NCBI RefSeq assembly: GCF_009755355.1
Contig: NZ_WQLB01000002.1
Span: 124,001-188,000 of the forward strand
Reading direction: 5' to 3'
Source: Deinococcus arboris
GTDB lineage: Bacteria > Deinococcota > Deinococci > Deinococcales > Deinococcaceae
Length of the DNA stretch: 64,000 nt
The position numbers and the translations under genes were made by a program. Under the pieces are notes generated by a model, which ran no database searches, was not told the origin of the DNA, and saw nothing but the letters and a program-made list of their open reading frames with translations. Shown here in pieces: positions 8,143 through 17,340 of this stretch (the stretch's first letter is position 1; each line of letters opens with the position of its first letter).

Positions 8143-8520
8143 ATGTTCCGTTCTCTGGTTGTTGCTTCGGCCCTGAGCCTGTTGACTGCCGCTTCGGCGG
8201 CCACGCCGCCCGTGCAGGTGACCTACCGCGTCTACCACTACACCTGTGACGCCGGCAAGAAGATCAGCGTGTCGTATGTCAGTTACGGGCAGGAGCCCAT
8301 GTTCGCGGTGCTGGACTGGAACGGCGCCCGCTACGGCCTGGCCCAGGCCATCAGTGGCAGTGGGGCACGCTACGCCGGGCTGTACGGCCCTGTCGGCGCG
8401 CGTGGGGGCCTGCAGTGGTGGGAACACCAGGGCAAGGCCGACCTCAGCACCTTTACGGGCAACAGTACCGTGACGACCAAGACGCTGCTGACGGGCTGTA
8501 AAACGCCGACCCAGCGTTAA
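8143..8520 (+). CDS. Secreted MliC-like protein (lysozyme-inhibitor fold)
   Basis: A 125-residue protein with a cleavable signal peptide (FRSLVVASALSLLTAASAA). The mature part follows the MliC pattern: YRVYHYTCDAGKKISVSY, then ISGSGARYAGLYG, then WWEHQGKADLSTF. In proteobacteria this fold inhibits C-type lysozyme, but here only the fold is inferred, not the activity. The two mature Cys (in YTCD and TGC near the C-terminus) could form a disulfide. A strong hairpin follows the stop codon. Confidence 0.6.
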   Translation: MFRSLVVASALSLLTAASAATPPVQVTYRVYHYTCDAGKKISVSYVSYGQEPMFAVLDWNGARYGLAQAISGSGARYAGLYGPVGARGGLQWWEHQGKADLSTFTGNSTVTTKTLLTGCKTPTQR

Positions 8521-8526
8521 ATTGTG

Positions 8527-8561
8527 GAGAGCGGCGGCCCGAAAGGTGGGCCGCCGCTCTC
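8527..8561 (+). terminator. Strong hairpin after the MliC-like gene
   Basis: A 14-bp perfect stem (GAGAGCGGCGGCCC and its complement) with a 7-nt loop lies 6 nt after the stop. The T-tract is weak, so termination efficiency is uncertain. Confidence 0.65.
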
Positions 8562-8632
8562 ATTGCTGTCTGACCAAGACTTTGAGCGCCGGCGCACCGA
8601 AACTTCCTCTCTTCATGCAACCACCCTGGCCG

Positions 8633-9526
8633 TCAATCTGTGCCTGCAGCGCCCAGCAGCGCTTCAACCTCTTTAATGCCAGGCTGCTCGTCCAGAATGC
8701 GCTGGGCCACCTCGCGCGTCTTTTCAGGCTGCCCGGTGCGGTTCCAGGCCAGCATGGCGCCCTGACGATACCAGTGGTATTGCAGGGGCACACCTAGCTC
8801 TACGGCGCGGTCAAAAGCTTTTGCGGCTTCTGCGGGTTGCCCCAGGGCCAGCCGCGCTTGCCCCAGGCCCCACCAGTCAAAGGCGGTGGCGCTGTCCTGC
8901 CGTGTGCGGGCCGTCATCTCGTCGCGCAGGCGGGTCCAGTTGGCGGCCTCGTCCCAGTCTTTGCCCAGAATGGCGCGCACTTCGGCCTCACGGTTGGCGG
9001 GGTAAGCCAGCAGATATTCGCCGTTGTAGTAGTCCCACAGCTCTGTAAAACGGGCTTCGGTCAGGGTCAGTTCTGGGCCCAGCAGCGAATCGCTGGCTGT
9101 AAAACTGTCCGGGCCGTAGGCGTACAGCGTGCGGAAATGGGCGGTCTTGTCGCCGCGTTGCAGACGCTGCTGCACCACCACTGGAAGCTTGGCGGCCAGC
9201 AGCGCCCGCATCTGGACCGGGGTGCCTGCGTAGCGGATCAGGGTTTTCAGGCCGTTGCGTTCCAGGTAGGCGGCGACCTCCTGCGTGGAGACCTCCACAT
9301 CCTTGCTGCTGTCTTTCAGGGCCGCTGCCGCCTGCGCCTGCGTGACGGTCTTGCCGTAATACCCCAGCACAATGCTGGCGGTGACCGGCCCGCAGTTGTT
9401 CAGCCCCTGGTTGTCGTGCCCTACGCCCTTCAGGGAGACGCTGGCCGGCAGGGTGGTTTCGGCCTGCGACGAGCAGGCGGCCAGCAAGACCGGGCCCAGC
9501 AGCAGGGCGGCGAGCGAACGTTTCAT
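8633..9526 (-). CDS. Lipoprotein with papain-like C39-type peptidase domain and TPR-like C-terminus
   Basis: A 297-residue protein starting at ATG 9526. The signal peptide ends in LLAAC (lipidation at Cys18). Residues about 30-190 form a peptidase_C39-like domain: the catalytic Cys45 lies in NNCGPVTASIVLGYYG, and the His is probably in AHFRTLYAYG. The C-terminal 90 residues contain a TPR motif (GLGQARLALGQPAEAAKAFDRAVELG). It probably acts on peptides at the outer face of the membrane. The frame extends 20 codons upstream, but the signal peptide and a CACACT element 7 nt before ATG 9526 fix the start. Confidence 0.78.
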   Translation of the reverse strand: MKRSLAALLLGPVLLAACSSQAETTLPASVSLKGVGHDNQGLNNCGPVTASIVLGYYGKTVTQAQAAAALKDSSKDVEVSTQEVAAYLERNGLKTLIRYAGTPVQMRALLAAKLPVVVQQRLQRGDKTAHFRTLYAYGPDSFTASDSLLGPELTLTEARFTELWDYYNGEYLLAYPANREAEVRAILGKDWDEAANWTRLRDEMTARTRQDSATAFDWWGLGQARLALGQPAEAAKAFDRAVELGVPLQYHWYRQGAMLAWNRTGQPEKTREVAQRILDEQPGIKEVEALLGAAGTD

Positions 9527-9629
9527 GTCAAGTAGTGTGGCGAGTTTGGGGGCTGGGCGCCTTGAGTTCGGCTGAAGCGTCCTCAAGGGTGGCTCCCAGA
9601 ATGCGGCGTGGCGTGCAATATAAACCGGC

Positions 9630-9635
9630 TAGGCT
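9630..9635 (+). promoter_or_regulatory. Leaderless -10 element (TAGGCT) for the serine hydrolase
   Basis: TAGGCT-GACGGC-GTG with a 6-nt spacer and no Shine-Dalgarno. Confidence 0.5.
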
Positions 9636-9641
9636 GACGGC

Positions 9642-10733
9642 GTGTCCACTGACCCTCTGCATGCCCTGTTGGACGAAGCAAAGCGCACGAACACCAGCGC
9701 CCTGGTGGTGCTTAAAGGTGGCGAGGTGCTGCTGGATGAGGTGCTGGACGGCGAGGGCGACCGGCCCCTGGAAACCATGAGCGTGACCAAAGCCGTGCTG
9801 AGCCTGATCGTGGGCCGCGCGGTGATGCTGGGGCATTTGCCAGGTGCTGACGTAAAGGTCAGCGAGTTTTTCCCCGAATGGCGGCAGGGCCGCAAGCGTG
9901 ACCTGACGCTGCGTCATCTGCTGACACATACCAGCGGCCTGCACAACCACCCCCATACGGGTCAGGACATCTATCCGAGCCAGGATTTTGTGCAGTTGGC
10001 CCTGTGCGCTGAACTGGACCACGACCCCGGCACCCATTTCGCCTACAACAACAAGGCCGCCAACCTGATTTGCGGCGTGCTGGAACGCGCCACCGGGCAG
10101 AAGGCTGACGACTTTGCCCGCGCCGACCTGTTTGGCCCGCTGGGCATAGATGACTGGTCGTGGCAGCGCGACCCCGCCGGCAACCCACACGGCATGAGCG
10201 GTCTACGCCTGCACGCCCGCGATCTGGCGCGGCTGGGACAACTGGCGCTGAATGGGGGAGAGTGGCTGATAGAAGCGGAGTGGATAGAGGAGAGTACTCA
10301 CCCTGCTACGCCTGTCTTCCCCGAGATCGGCCTGCTGTGGTGGATGCTGCCGGCCTGGACGCGCTACAGCGTTACGGCTGAAAACGTGCGGGCACTGGAG
10401 GCCGCAGGAGCTGACCCGCGTCAGGTGGCCGCGCTGGGCCGTTGTTTGTGCGATCAGGTCAGCCGTGACGAGGTCCTGGCTCTGATTCGCGGAGCAGGCT
10501 TCGTGCCGCAGGACGCTCCGGCGGGCGTGGCGTGGTTGACCACAACGCGCGGCCCCCAGGCGGGCTTCCGGCATGACGGACACCGGGGGCAGAACCTCGT
10601 CATAGACCGGCGGCGTGGGGTGGTGGCCGTCCGCCTGATCGCCTGGGACCACCCGCATGTGGAGGCCCCGGAGAGTGCCTTCAGCGCTTTTCCTGACCGG
10701 GTGCTGGGGCTGTTTGAGAAGGAAGGGGCCTGA
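9642..10733 (+). CDS. Beta-lactamase-family (class C-like) serine hydrolase
   Basis: A 363-residue protein starting at GTG 9642. It has the serine beta-lactamase/DD-peptidase motifs SVTK (Ser47-Lys50), YNN (Tyr135) and a late GFRHDGHRGQN segment in the place of the HxG/KTG motif. LRHLLTHTSGL is typical of the esterase/peptidase branch. There is no signal peptide, so a cytosolic esterase or peptidase is likelier than a periplasmic lactamase. Confidence 0.85.
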   Translation: MSTDPLHALLDEAKRTNTSALVVLKGGEVLLDEVLDGEGDRPLETMSVTKAVLSLIVGRAVMLGHLPGADVKVSEFFPEWRQGRKRDLTLRHLLTHTSGLHNHPHTGQDIYPSQDFVQLALCAELDHDPGTHFAYNNKAANLICGVLERATGQKADDFARADLFGPLGIDDWSWQRDPAGNPHGMSGLRLHARDLARLGQLALNGGEWLIEAEWIEESTHPATPVFPEIGLLWWMLPAWTRYSVTAENVRALEAAGADPRQVAALGRCLCDQVSRDEVLALIRGAGFVPQDAPAGVAWLTTTRGPQAGFRHDGHRGQNLVIDRRRGVVAVRLIAWDHPHVEAPESAFSAFPDRVLGLFEKEGA

Positions 10734-10801
10734 TAGCTCGGCCCTGCATGGAGCCGCAATCGCGCCTCCGCTGGGGCCATTTATGCGGCAGAGTCTGAAA
10801 G

Positions 10802-11239
10802 GTGACGTTTACCCTGTCTTCCGGCCAGACCCCTTCATTGCCAGAACTGACTGACCTGTACAGCTCCGTTGGATGGACGGCCTACACGCGCGAGCCACAG
10901 CGCCTTGGCCAGGCTGTTTAACAGTCGAGCTTTCTCTGGACAGCGCGGGAAGATGCCGGCCGTCTGATTGGCCTCGTTCGCGGCCTGACGGATGAGGTCA
11001 GCATTCTGTATGTGCAGGACATTCTGGTGTGCCCCAACTGGCAGCGCCGGGGCGTGGGGCGGGCCCTGCTGGACGCGGTGCTGGCGAGGTACGGCAGCGT
11101 GATGCAGATGGTCCTGCTCACCGACAACGATCCTGGTCAACTGGCCTTCTACGCCTCACTGGGCTTTCAGAACACCAGAAGTTTGACGCAGACGCCCCTC
11201 AATGCCTTTTACCGCTCGGCGCTGGGGCCGCTGAGCTGA
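10802..11239 (+). pseudogene. GNAT acetyltransferase interrupted by an in-frame stop
   Basis: One frame from GTG 10802 reads as a complete GNAT of 145 residues except for TAA at codon 40 (10919-10921). Before the stop is LPELTDLYSSVGWTAYTREP. After it come FLWTAREDAGRLIGLVRG, then ILYVQDILVCPNWQRRGVGRALL (acetyl-CoA motif A, Q/RxxGxG/A), then NDPGQLAFYASLGF (motif B). A single base change (CAA or GAA in place of TAA) would restore it. Residues after the stop could be translated from GTG 11012, but that lacks the N-terminal strands. Sequencing error cannot be excluded. Confidence 0.7.
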
Positions 11240-11331
11240 GGTCTGTTCGGAGGCAGGAAAGGCTGCCCCTCACCCACGCCACCCCTCTTCCGTAAGTCTT
11301 TTGGCTCGCGGTTGCTTCTGGCCGCGCCGCG

Positions 11332-11337
11332 TACACT
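11332..11337 (+). promoter_or_regulatory. Leaderless -10 element (TACACT) for mfd
   Basis: TACACT-CTTCCG-GTG. The 6-nt spacer puts the expected transcription start at the initiation codon. Confidence 0.5.
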
Positions 11338-11343
11338 CTTCCG

Positions 11344-14300
11344 GTGACTGTCGCTGCACCCAATCTGGCCAAACTGCTGCCCGCCGCCCCGCCTGGAAAC
11401 TTGCTGCTGCTGCCGCAGGTGGCGCGGGCGGCGCTGTTCGCGGCGTTCCCTGGCCCGGCCGTGCTGCTGACCACGCCCGACCGCCTGGGCAGCTACGCCA
11501 CCGCTGGCGTGCTGGGCGCGCCCGTGACTGTTAACCCCGGCCTGCGCGACTGGGACGCCCGCCACGACCATGTGGTGCTGGACGTGAACACGGCGCTGGA
11601 CCTGTTTCCGTCGCGCCCCGAGGACCACGCCCTGACCCTGAAGGTGGGCAGCAGCTACCCGCGCGAAAGCCTGCTGGACCGCCTGGAGCGCCTGGGCTAC
11701 GAACGCGGAGAAGAACCCGGATTCGAGATCAAGGGCGATACCCTGGAACTGCGTCTCCTGGCCGGTTCGGGCTTGCCCGCCGAGGCCGAGGAGGGCCTCT
11801 GGGTGCGCGCCGAGTTCTTTGGCGACGAACTGGACACCCTGCGTCTGATGAAGCCCGGCGAGCTGACCGGCGAAAAAGCTCAGAGCTTTACCCTGGAACC
11901 GACCGCCGATTACTTGACGGAAGTGAAGTGGGACGCCACGCGCCTGGAGTTGCTGCCAGGGCGCGTGTTTCTGGACTCGCCCGAGTTCTATGCCTCGGCC
12001 CTGGGGGTGCTGACCGACACGCTGTGGCCCCGGCTGGCCGGGCGCGAGGTGACCAGCTTTGGCCGCTCGCCGCTGGCTTTGCCTGACCTGGACACTGGCC
12101 TGCTGACCTTGCCGTTCTACCGCGCCCGCCTGAAGGACCTGGAGCGTGATGTCGAGGAGTGGCGAGCCGCCGACTACCGCGTCCTGATTCTGGTCCGGCA
12201 CGACCGCACCGCCTCCTATCTGGCTGACAAGCTGCTGAACACCCACGAGATTCCCTGGCTGAAGATTCCGCGCGTGCCAGAGGGCGGCCTGGGTTTCCTG
12301 CGCGCGGCCGGTGAGGGTGGGTTTGTCATCCCCGAGCACAAGACGGTGGTGCTCACCGAAGACCTGATTTACGGGTTCCAGGGCGGCAGTGCGCTGCGCG
12401 GCAAGCGCCTGGGCGGCAAGCCGGTCACCGACGCGCTGGGCCTGCATGTGGGCGACTACCTGATTCATCCTGAGCACGGCATCGGGCAATTCGAGGGACT
12501 GGAAACGCGCAAGGTCCTGGGCGTCACGCGCGATTACCTGAACCTCACCTACCGGGGCGGCGCGCGCCTGAGCGTCCCCATTGAGCAGTTGCCGGTCTTG
12601 CGCCGCCATCCCGGCACCACCGACGACCCACCCAGCCTGAGTTCCTTTGACAAGAAAGACTGGGCCAGGGCCAAGGAAAAGGCGCGCAAGAACGCCGAAG
12701 AGGTCGCAGGCAAGCTGCTGGTGCAGTACGCCGCGCGGCAGGTGACGCCGGGCAATGCGTTCCCGGCGCAGCCCGAGTGGGACAGTCAGGTGGAAGCCAA
12801 CTTCAAGTTCGACCTGACCGCCGACCAGAAAACGGCCCTGAAAGAGACCATGCGCGACCTCGAAAAGGCCAATCCGGCCGACCGCCTGATTTCCGGCGAC
12901 GTGGGCTTCGGTAAAACTGAGGTGGCCCTGCGCGCCGCGCACCGCGTGGTGGGGCACGGCAAGCAGGTGGCGGTGCTGGTGCCCACGACGCTGCTGGCCG
13001 AGCAGCACACCTCGACCTTCGTCGAGCGCTTCAAGGGGCTGCCAGTGCGGGTGGAGGGTCTATCGCGCTTTACCAGCCCGCAGCAGGCCAAGAGCATCCT
13101 GGCCGACACCGCGAAGGGCAAAGTCGACATTCTGATCGGCACCCACCGCCTGCTGAGCGGCGACGTGGCGTTCCGTGACCTGGGTCTGATCATCGTGGAC
13201 GAAGAACACCGCTTTGGCGTGGGCCAGAAGGAAAAACTACGCGCCCTGCGCGGCCTGCCCGAAGTGCCCAAAGACGGCAAGATCGAAATCCCCGAGGATG
13301 TGCGCGCTGTGGACACCCTGGCGCTGTCGGCCACCCCCATTCCCCGCACCCTCTACATGAGCATGGTGGGTCTGCGCGACATGAGCAGCATCCAGACGCC
13401 GCCCAAGGGCCGCAAGCCCATTCAGACGGTGCTGGCGCCCTTCGACCCGATTACCGTGCGCGACGCGATCCTGAGCGAAATCGAGCGCGGCGGCAAGGTC
13501 TTTTACATTCACGACCGCATTGCCAGCATCGGCGCCCGCAGCCTCTACCTGCGCAACCTCGTGCCTGAGGCGCGCATTGGCGTGGCCCACGGCCGCATGA
13601 ATGAAGAAGAGCTGGAAGAAATCATGCTGGGCTTTGAGCAGGGTGCCTTTGACGTGCTGCTGGCGACCACCATCGTCGAAACCGGCCTGGACATCCCCGA
13701 GGCGAACACGATTCTGATTGAGCGCAGTGACCGCCTGGGTCTGGCCCAGCTGTACCAGCTGCGTGGCCGGGTGGGCCGCCGCGCTCAGACCGCCTACGCA
13801 TACCTGTTCTACCCGCCGCGCATGACCGAAAACGCCCAGCGCCGCCTGTGGGCCATTGCCGACCTGCAAGACCTGGGCAGCGGGCACCTGCTGGCCGAAA
13901 AGGACATGGAAATTCGCGGCGTGGGCAACATTTTGGGCGAGGAACAGCACGGGCATGTGCAGGCGGTGTCCATTGACGTGTACACCGAACTCCTGGCCGA
14001 AGCGGTGGCCAAGCTCAAGGGCGAGAAGATGGAAGCGCCCGTCAATATTTCTATTGACCTGCCCATTGACGCCCGCCTGAGCCCGGACTACTTTGACCGC
14101 GACGAGGAAGCCCGGATTGCCACCTACGGCCGCCTCAGCGAAAGCCGCACCCTCCAGGCTATTTCGAGGGTCGAACGCGACCTGCGCAAGAAATACGGTC
14201 CGCCCAGCCCTGAAGTCCAGAATTTTATCGACCTGGCCAAGCTGCGGCTCACGGCAGCCGCCAAGCGCGTGCTGACCATTGGCGGCACCATGACCCACCT

Positions 14301-14472
14301 GCAAGTCACGTTTGCTTACAAGAGCCTGGATTACGACGCGCCGGGCTTGCGGCGCTACCCACACAAGACCGAGGTGCAGATGTTCCCGCCCAGCGTGAAG
14401 CTAGACAAACGCGGCATCAAACCAGATGACTACGCGCGAACCCTAATTGACCTGCTGGGGTATTTTGGGTGA
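11344..14472 (+). CDS. mfd: Transcription-repair coupling factor Mfd
   Basis: A 1042-residue SF2 translocase that displaces stalled RNA polymerase and recruits UvrA to template-strand damage. The N-terminal region (about 1-340) is UvrB-like and shorter than in E. coli (1148 residues). The RNA-polymerase-interacting CarD-like Tudor domain begins near residue 368 ([19 protein letters not shown]). The translocase core has Walker [10 protein letters not shown] (about 518), DEEH (about 618), and motifs [12 protein letters not shown] and [12 protein letters not shown]-terminal TRCF domain follows. The start is GTG 11344, supported by the leaderless -10 element. The stop overlaps the next gene (GTGA). 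Confidence 0.95.
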   Translation: MTVAAPNLAKLLPAAPPGNLLLLPQVARAALFAAFPGPAVLLTTPDRLGSYATAGVLGAPVTVNPGLRDWDARHDHVVLDVNTALDLFPSRPEDHALTLKVGSSYPRESLLDRLERLGYERGEEPGFEIKGDTLELRLLAGSGLPAEAEEGLWVRAEFFGDELDTLRLMKPGELTGEKAQSFTLEPTADYLTEVKWDATRLELLPGRVFLDSPEFYASALGVLTDTLWPRLAGREVTSFGRSPLALPDLDTGLLTLPFYRARLKDLERDVEEWRAADYRVLILVRHDRTASYLADKLLNTHEIPWLKIPRVPEGGLGFLRAAGEGGFVIPEHKTVVLTEDLIYGFQGGSALRGKRLGGKPVTDALGLHVGDYLIHPEHGIGQFEGLETRKVLGVTRDYLNLTYRGGARLSVPIEQLPVLRRHPGTTDDPPSLSSFDKKDWARAKEKARKNAEEVAGKLLVQYAARQVTPGNAFPAQPEWDSQVEANFKFDLTADQKTALKETMRDLEKANPADRLISGDVGFGKTEVALRAAHRVVGHGKQVAVLVPTTLLAEQHTSTFVERFKGLPVRVEGLSRFTSPQQAKSILADTAKGKVDILIGTHRLLSGDVAFRDLGLIIVDEEHRFGVGQKEKLRALRGLPEVPKDGKIEIPEDVRAVDTLALSATPIPRTLYMSMVGLRDMSSIQTPPKGRKPIQTVLAPFDPITVRDAILSEIERGGKVFYIHDRIASIGARSLYLRNLVPEARIGVAHGRMNEEELEEIMLGFEQGAFDVLLATTIVETGLDIPEANTILIERSDRLGLAQLYQLRGRVGRRAQTAYAYLFYPPRMTENAQRRLWAIADLQDLGSGHLLAEKDMEIRGVGNILGEEQHGHVQAVSIDVYTELLAEAVAKLKGEKMEAPVNISIDLPIDARLSPDYFDRDEEARIATYGRLSESRTLQAISRVERDLRKKYGPPSPEVQNFIDLAKLRLTAAAKRVLTIGGTMTHLQVTFAYKSLDYDAPGLRRYPHKTEVQMFPPSVKLDKRGIKPDDYARTLIDLLGYFG

Positions 14473-14936
14473 GTGAAGCAGTGCGCGCGCAACTGGATGC
14501 GATCAATTGGCGCCTGTACGAAACAGCCTATGGATCTGCCGAAGCTGTCCCAGATCAACTGTTTGATCTGTTAACGGGCAGCTCTGAGGTGCAACTCGCA
14601 GCGGCCCACCAGTTATGGTGCGCGCTCTGTCATCAACATGCCTACCTGTCTTCAGCGGCAGCGGCGGCGTTACCGTTTCTCCTGCGTGCCATTCAAGGGC
14701 CAGAAGCTGCCGTCAGGGAGGCAGTTTTAAATATCCTGTCGGGGTTTGCCTATCACTCTGTGCCACCCCGAACAGGCGAGCAGCCAAGCTGGGTTACGGA
14801 AATACGTCGCGTGCTTCTTCAGTGCCAGAGTGAATTTGAAATCATCGCTCAGCAGGAGACGGGCGAGAGTCAGGAGTGGGCTAGCCAGATTCTGGAAGAG
14901 CTGAACACAACCAGCCGCTATAGAAGTTTGTTCTGA
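14469..14936 (+). CDS. Hypothetical helical-repeat (HEAT-like) protein coupled to mfd
   Basis: A 155-residue protein starting at GTG 14469, overlapping the mfd stop by 4 nt, which implies translational coupling. The sequence is alpha-helical with HEAT-like repeats ([35 protein letters not shown], then [18 protein letters not shown]). No family is recognised. Codon use is less GC-biased than in mfd, so it may be a recent arrival. A role with Mfd is not implied beyond the shared transcript. Confidence 0.65.
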   Translation: MSEAVRAQLDAINWRLYETAYGSAEAVPDQLFDLLTGSSEVQLAAAHQLWCALCHQHAYLSSAAAAALPFLLRAIQGPEAAVREAVLNILSGFAYHSVPPRTGEQPSWVTEIRRVLLQCQSEFEIIAQQETGESQEWASQILEELNTTSRYRSLF

Positions 14937-14969
14937 AAAGAAGTCAGCAGCGCAGCGGTATCTTTCACC

Positions 14970-14975
14970 TACACT
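14970..14975 (+). promoter_or_regulatory. Leaderless -10 element (TACACT) for the membrane-protein gene
   Basis: TACACT ends 6 nt before ATG 14982. Confidence 0.5.
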
Positions 14976-14981
14976 CCCCCT

Positions 14982-16031
14982 ATGACCACCGTGCCTCCGA
15001 TCTTGCCGGTGACGGCAGCGGCCCCTGCTCCCGCCGTCTACCGCGTCACCACACGGCAGAACCTGCTGACCATCCTGCTGGGGTGGTGGCTGCTGGGTGG
15101 GGTCTTTATAGACGGCTGGGCGCACAACACCTACGGCGAGTCGCTGGAAACCTTTTTCACGCCCTGGCACGCGGCCTTTTACAGTGGGTTTGCGGCGGTC
15201 GCGGGCTGGTGTCTGTGGTTGGCCTCGCGCGGGTGGCAGCAGGGGCGGCGTGGCTTGGCGGCGTTCCCAGAGGGTTACCATCTGGCGGCGCTGGGTGTGC
15301 CGATTTTCGCCCTGGGCGGCGCCGGAGACCTGACGTGGCACACGGTTCTGGGCATTGAGGTCGGGATTGAAGCCCTGCTGTCGCCCACCCACCTGCTGCT
15401 CTTTCTGGGGGCCATGCTGATTGTGGCCTCGCCCCTGAACGCGGCGTGGCGCTCGCCCGCGCGGCGCCATGAGGCCGGGGGGGTGCGCTGGGTGGCGGCG
15501 CTCTCGGCGACCTCGCTGCTGGCCATGACGGCCTTTATGCACATGTATATGTGGGGGCTGCTGACCGTGCCGCAGGGCCTGAGCTACGTGCAAACGCGCG
15601 GCGAACTCAGCGCGGTGCTGCTGACCGCCGTCATCATGGCCGCGCCCGTGCTGCTGGTGCTGCGGCGCTTTGCCTTGCCTTTTGGCGCAGTGGGCGTGAT
15701 GTACGGCCTGACCAATCTGGGCATGAGCGTGATGATCACGCCCGGTGAATGGCAGATGCCGCTGCTGGCCTTGGGCTGCGGCCTGGTGGTGGACGCCCTG
15801 CACGCGCTGCTGCGCCCGTCGGCGGCGCGGGTATGGGCGCTCCGGGCCTTCGCCTTCCTGGTGCCTCTGGTCGTGTGGGGGCCATACCTGGGTGAAGGCG
15901 TGCGTCAGGGGGCCAGCAACCTGAGCCTGGAGTTGTGGCTGGGCGTGGCGGTCATGGCCGGTCTGGGCGGCGTGGCCCTGAGCGCGCTGATCTTCCCGGC
16001 GCCGCTGTCACCAGAAGCGGCAGAAGGCTGA
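14982..16031 (+). CDS. Polytopic membrane protein of unknown function
   Basis: A 349-residue protein with about nine transmembrane helices, for example LLTILLGWWLLGGVFIDGW, AFYSGFAAVAGWCLWLA, LLFLGAMLIVAS, ALSATSLLAMTAFMHMYMW, LTAVIMAAPVLLVLRR, FAFLVPLVVWGPYL and LGVAVMAGLGGVALSALIF. Conserved-looking polar positions include His residues in DGWAHNTYGES, FTPWHA, TWHTVLG and SPTHLL, which could bind metal or haem. No family name can be given. Confidence 0.7.
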   Translation: MTTVPPILPVTAAAPAPAVYRVTTRQNLLTILLGWWLLGGVFIDGWAHNTYGESLETFFTPWHAAFYSGFAAVAGWCLWLASRGWQQGRRGLAAFPEGYHLAALGVPIFALGGAGDLTWHTVLGIEVGIEALLSPTHLLLFLGAMLIVASPLNAAWRSPARRHEAGGVRWVAALSATSLLAMTAFMHMYMWGLLTVPQGLSYVQTRGELSAVLLTAVIMAAPVLLVLRRFALPFGAVGVMYGLTNLGMSVMITPGEWQMPLLALGCGLVVDALHALLRPSAARVWALRAFAFLVPLVVWGPYLGEGVRQGASNLSLELWLGVAVMAGLGGVALSALIFPAPLSPEAAEG

Positions 16032-16080
16032 GCGCGGCTTCGAGATTTGAAGACAGTCGTCGGCCAATGAGGCTTTTTAT

Positions 16081-16125
16081 GGGCTGCTCACGCTGGCGAG
16101 TGACCAAAACACGCGCGAGCAGCCC
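16081..16125. terminator. Inverted repeat between convergent genes
   Basis: GGGCTGCTC (16081-16089) and GAGCAGCCC (16117-16125) form a 9-bp stem between the converging membrane-protein and glyoxalase genes. It has no clear T-tract, so it is probably a weak bidirectional terminator. Confidence 0.4.
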
Positions 16126-16132
16126 CGCAGGC

Positions 16133-16582
16133 TCAGGTCTGGGGGCGGAGGTCTTCGGCCAGCGCGACAATGATGCCGGCCGGCCCGCGCACGTAGCAGA
16201 GCCTGTAGATGTCCCGGTAGTCGGCCACCTCGCCAATGAGTTCAGCCCCATGTGCGCGAAGCCGCGCAAGTGAATCCTCCACGCTCTCCACGGCAAACAT
16301 GACACTCCGCAGGCCCAGGGTATTGGGCGGCGCGGCGGCGGGCTGAGCCTCCACCAGAGGAGGGTGACGAAAGCTGGTCAGCTCCAGCCGCCCGTGCCCG
16401 TCGGGCGTTTGCATCATCACGATGTCCACCTGGACCCCGTCGAGTCCGTTGATGCGGTCTACCCAGGGCCCCTCAATGGGCGTCTGGCCGATGGTGCTTA
16501 GACCCAGCGCTGTGAAAAATGCGGTGGCGGCCGTGAGGTCCTCGACGACGACACTGATGTGGTCCAGTCGCTTGATTGTCAT
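16133..16582 (-). CDS. VOC-superfamily (glyoxalase/dioxygenase-like) protein
   Basis: A 149-residue protein of two beta-alpha-beta-beta-beta modules: RLDHISVVVEDLTAATAFFTALGL, with metal-ligand-type His7, and TLGLRSVMFAVESVEDSLARLRAHGAELIGE, ending YVRGPAGIIVALAEDL with the usual C-terminal acidic ligand. It is probably a metal-dependent lyase, isomerase or dioxygenase; the substrate is unknown. A TAGGAT element lies 9 nt upstream of ATG. Confidence 0.82.
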   Translation of the reverse strand: MTIKRLDHISVVVEDLTAATAFFTALGLSTIGQTPIEGPWVDRINGLDGVQVDIVMMQTPDGHGRLELTSFRHPPLVEAQPAAAPPNTLGLRSVMFAVESVEDSLARLRAHGAELIGEVADYRDIYRLCYVRGPAGIIVALAEDLRPQT

Positions 16583-16752
16583 CTCTCTGGCATCCTAGCG
16601 ACTGAGGACAGGCGTGTTTGCCTGCCAAGCCGATTATCTGAGGGGTGGCTGCTGGTGGCACTTGCATTTTGCGTCGGAGCCGCCTCCAGACCACAATGGC
16701 CTTGGACAGAGTCAGGCCTCTCTCTGGCAGGCCCAGTTCTCTCTGCAACTGC

Positions 16753-17340
16753 CTAGTGGTGGTGCTGCGGCCCTGTTGGGGGAGGCGTCGCTGTACCTCC
16801 CCGTACCTGAAGCAAGTTCGTCATCGTCGCCATTTCGCCCCGCTGCAGGGTCACGACCTGCCGGGCCAGGCGGCGCACAGTGGCCTGAGGGCTGTCCCGC
16901 AGCGGTTCACTCATGCTCACGGCGCCCTGATGGTGGCGAATCATCAGCCGCAAAAACGACGCCTCGGCCTGTGGCAGGGGCAGAGTCCACAGCGCCGCAA
17001 CCTCCTGCGCCGAAGCCATGCCCATTGCGCGGGCGTGGGCTGGTGTGGGGCGCGGCTCCTGGGACTGCCCCCAGCCGGCCAGCCAGCCCCGCATCTGGCG
17101 CAGCTGTTCTTCCTGCCCCAGCGTGATGTCCAGCGCCACCGAGCGCAGCGAACGGTCCCGCGAGCGCCTGAGCATGGGCGCACTCAGCGCCAGCGCCTGC
17201 TCATGGTGAACCAGCATGTGGCGCACGAACTGGGTTTCTGGGCTGTCTGCGGTGGGCGTGGCCGGTCTGGGCTGGGCCAGCAGCAGGCCCCCGCCCAGCA
17301 GCAGCGACGCCAGGACGCCTGCGGCCACGCCCCGGTTCAT
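16753..17340 (-). CDS. DUF305-family exported four-helix protein
   Basis: A 195-residue protein with an N-terminal export/anchor segment (VAAGVLASLLLGGGLLLAQ). It has the duplicated DUF305 helices: FVRHMLVHHEQALALSAPML, and FLRLMIRHHQGAVSMSE with its paired His (RHHQGA). The C-terminus ends GPQHHH. Ferritin-like DUF305 proteins are thought to bind metal and are often found near copper genes, but no such context exists here. The start overlaps the trhO stop (ATGA), so it is co-transcribed with trhO. Confidence 0.85.
   Translation of the reverse strand: MNRGVAAGVLASLLLGGGLLLAQPRPATPTADSPETQFVRHMLVHHEQALALSAPMLRRSRDRSLRSVALDITLGQEEQLRQMRGWLAGWGQSQEPRPTPAHARAMGMASAQEVAALWTLPLPQAEASFLRLMIRHHQGAVSMSEPLRDSPQATVRRLARQVVTLQRGEMATMTNLLQVRGGTATPPPTGPQHHH

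Noticed and set aside
11209..13008. A 599-codon open frame on the minus strand
   Set aside because: It is antisense to mfd, whose conserved motifs are unambiguous.
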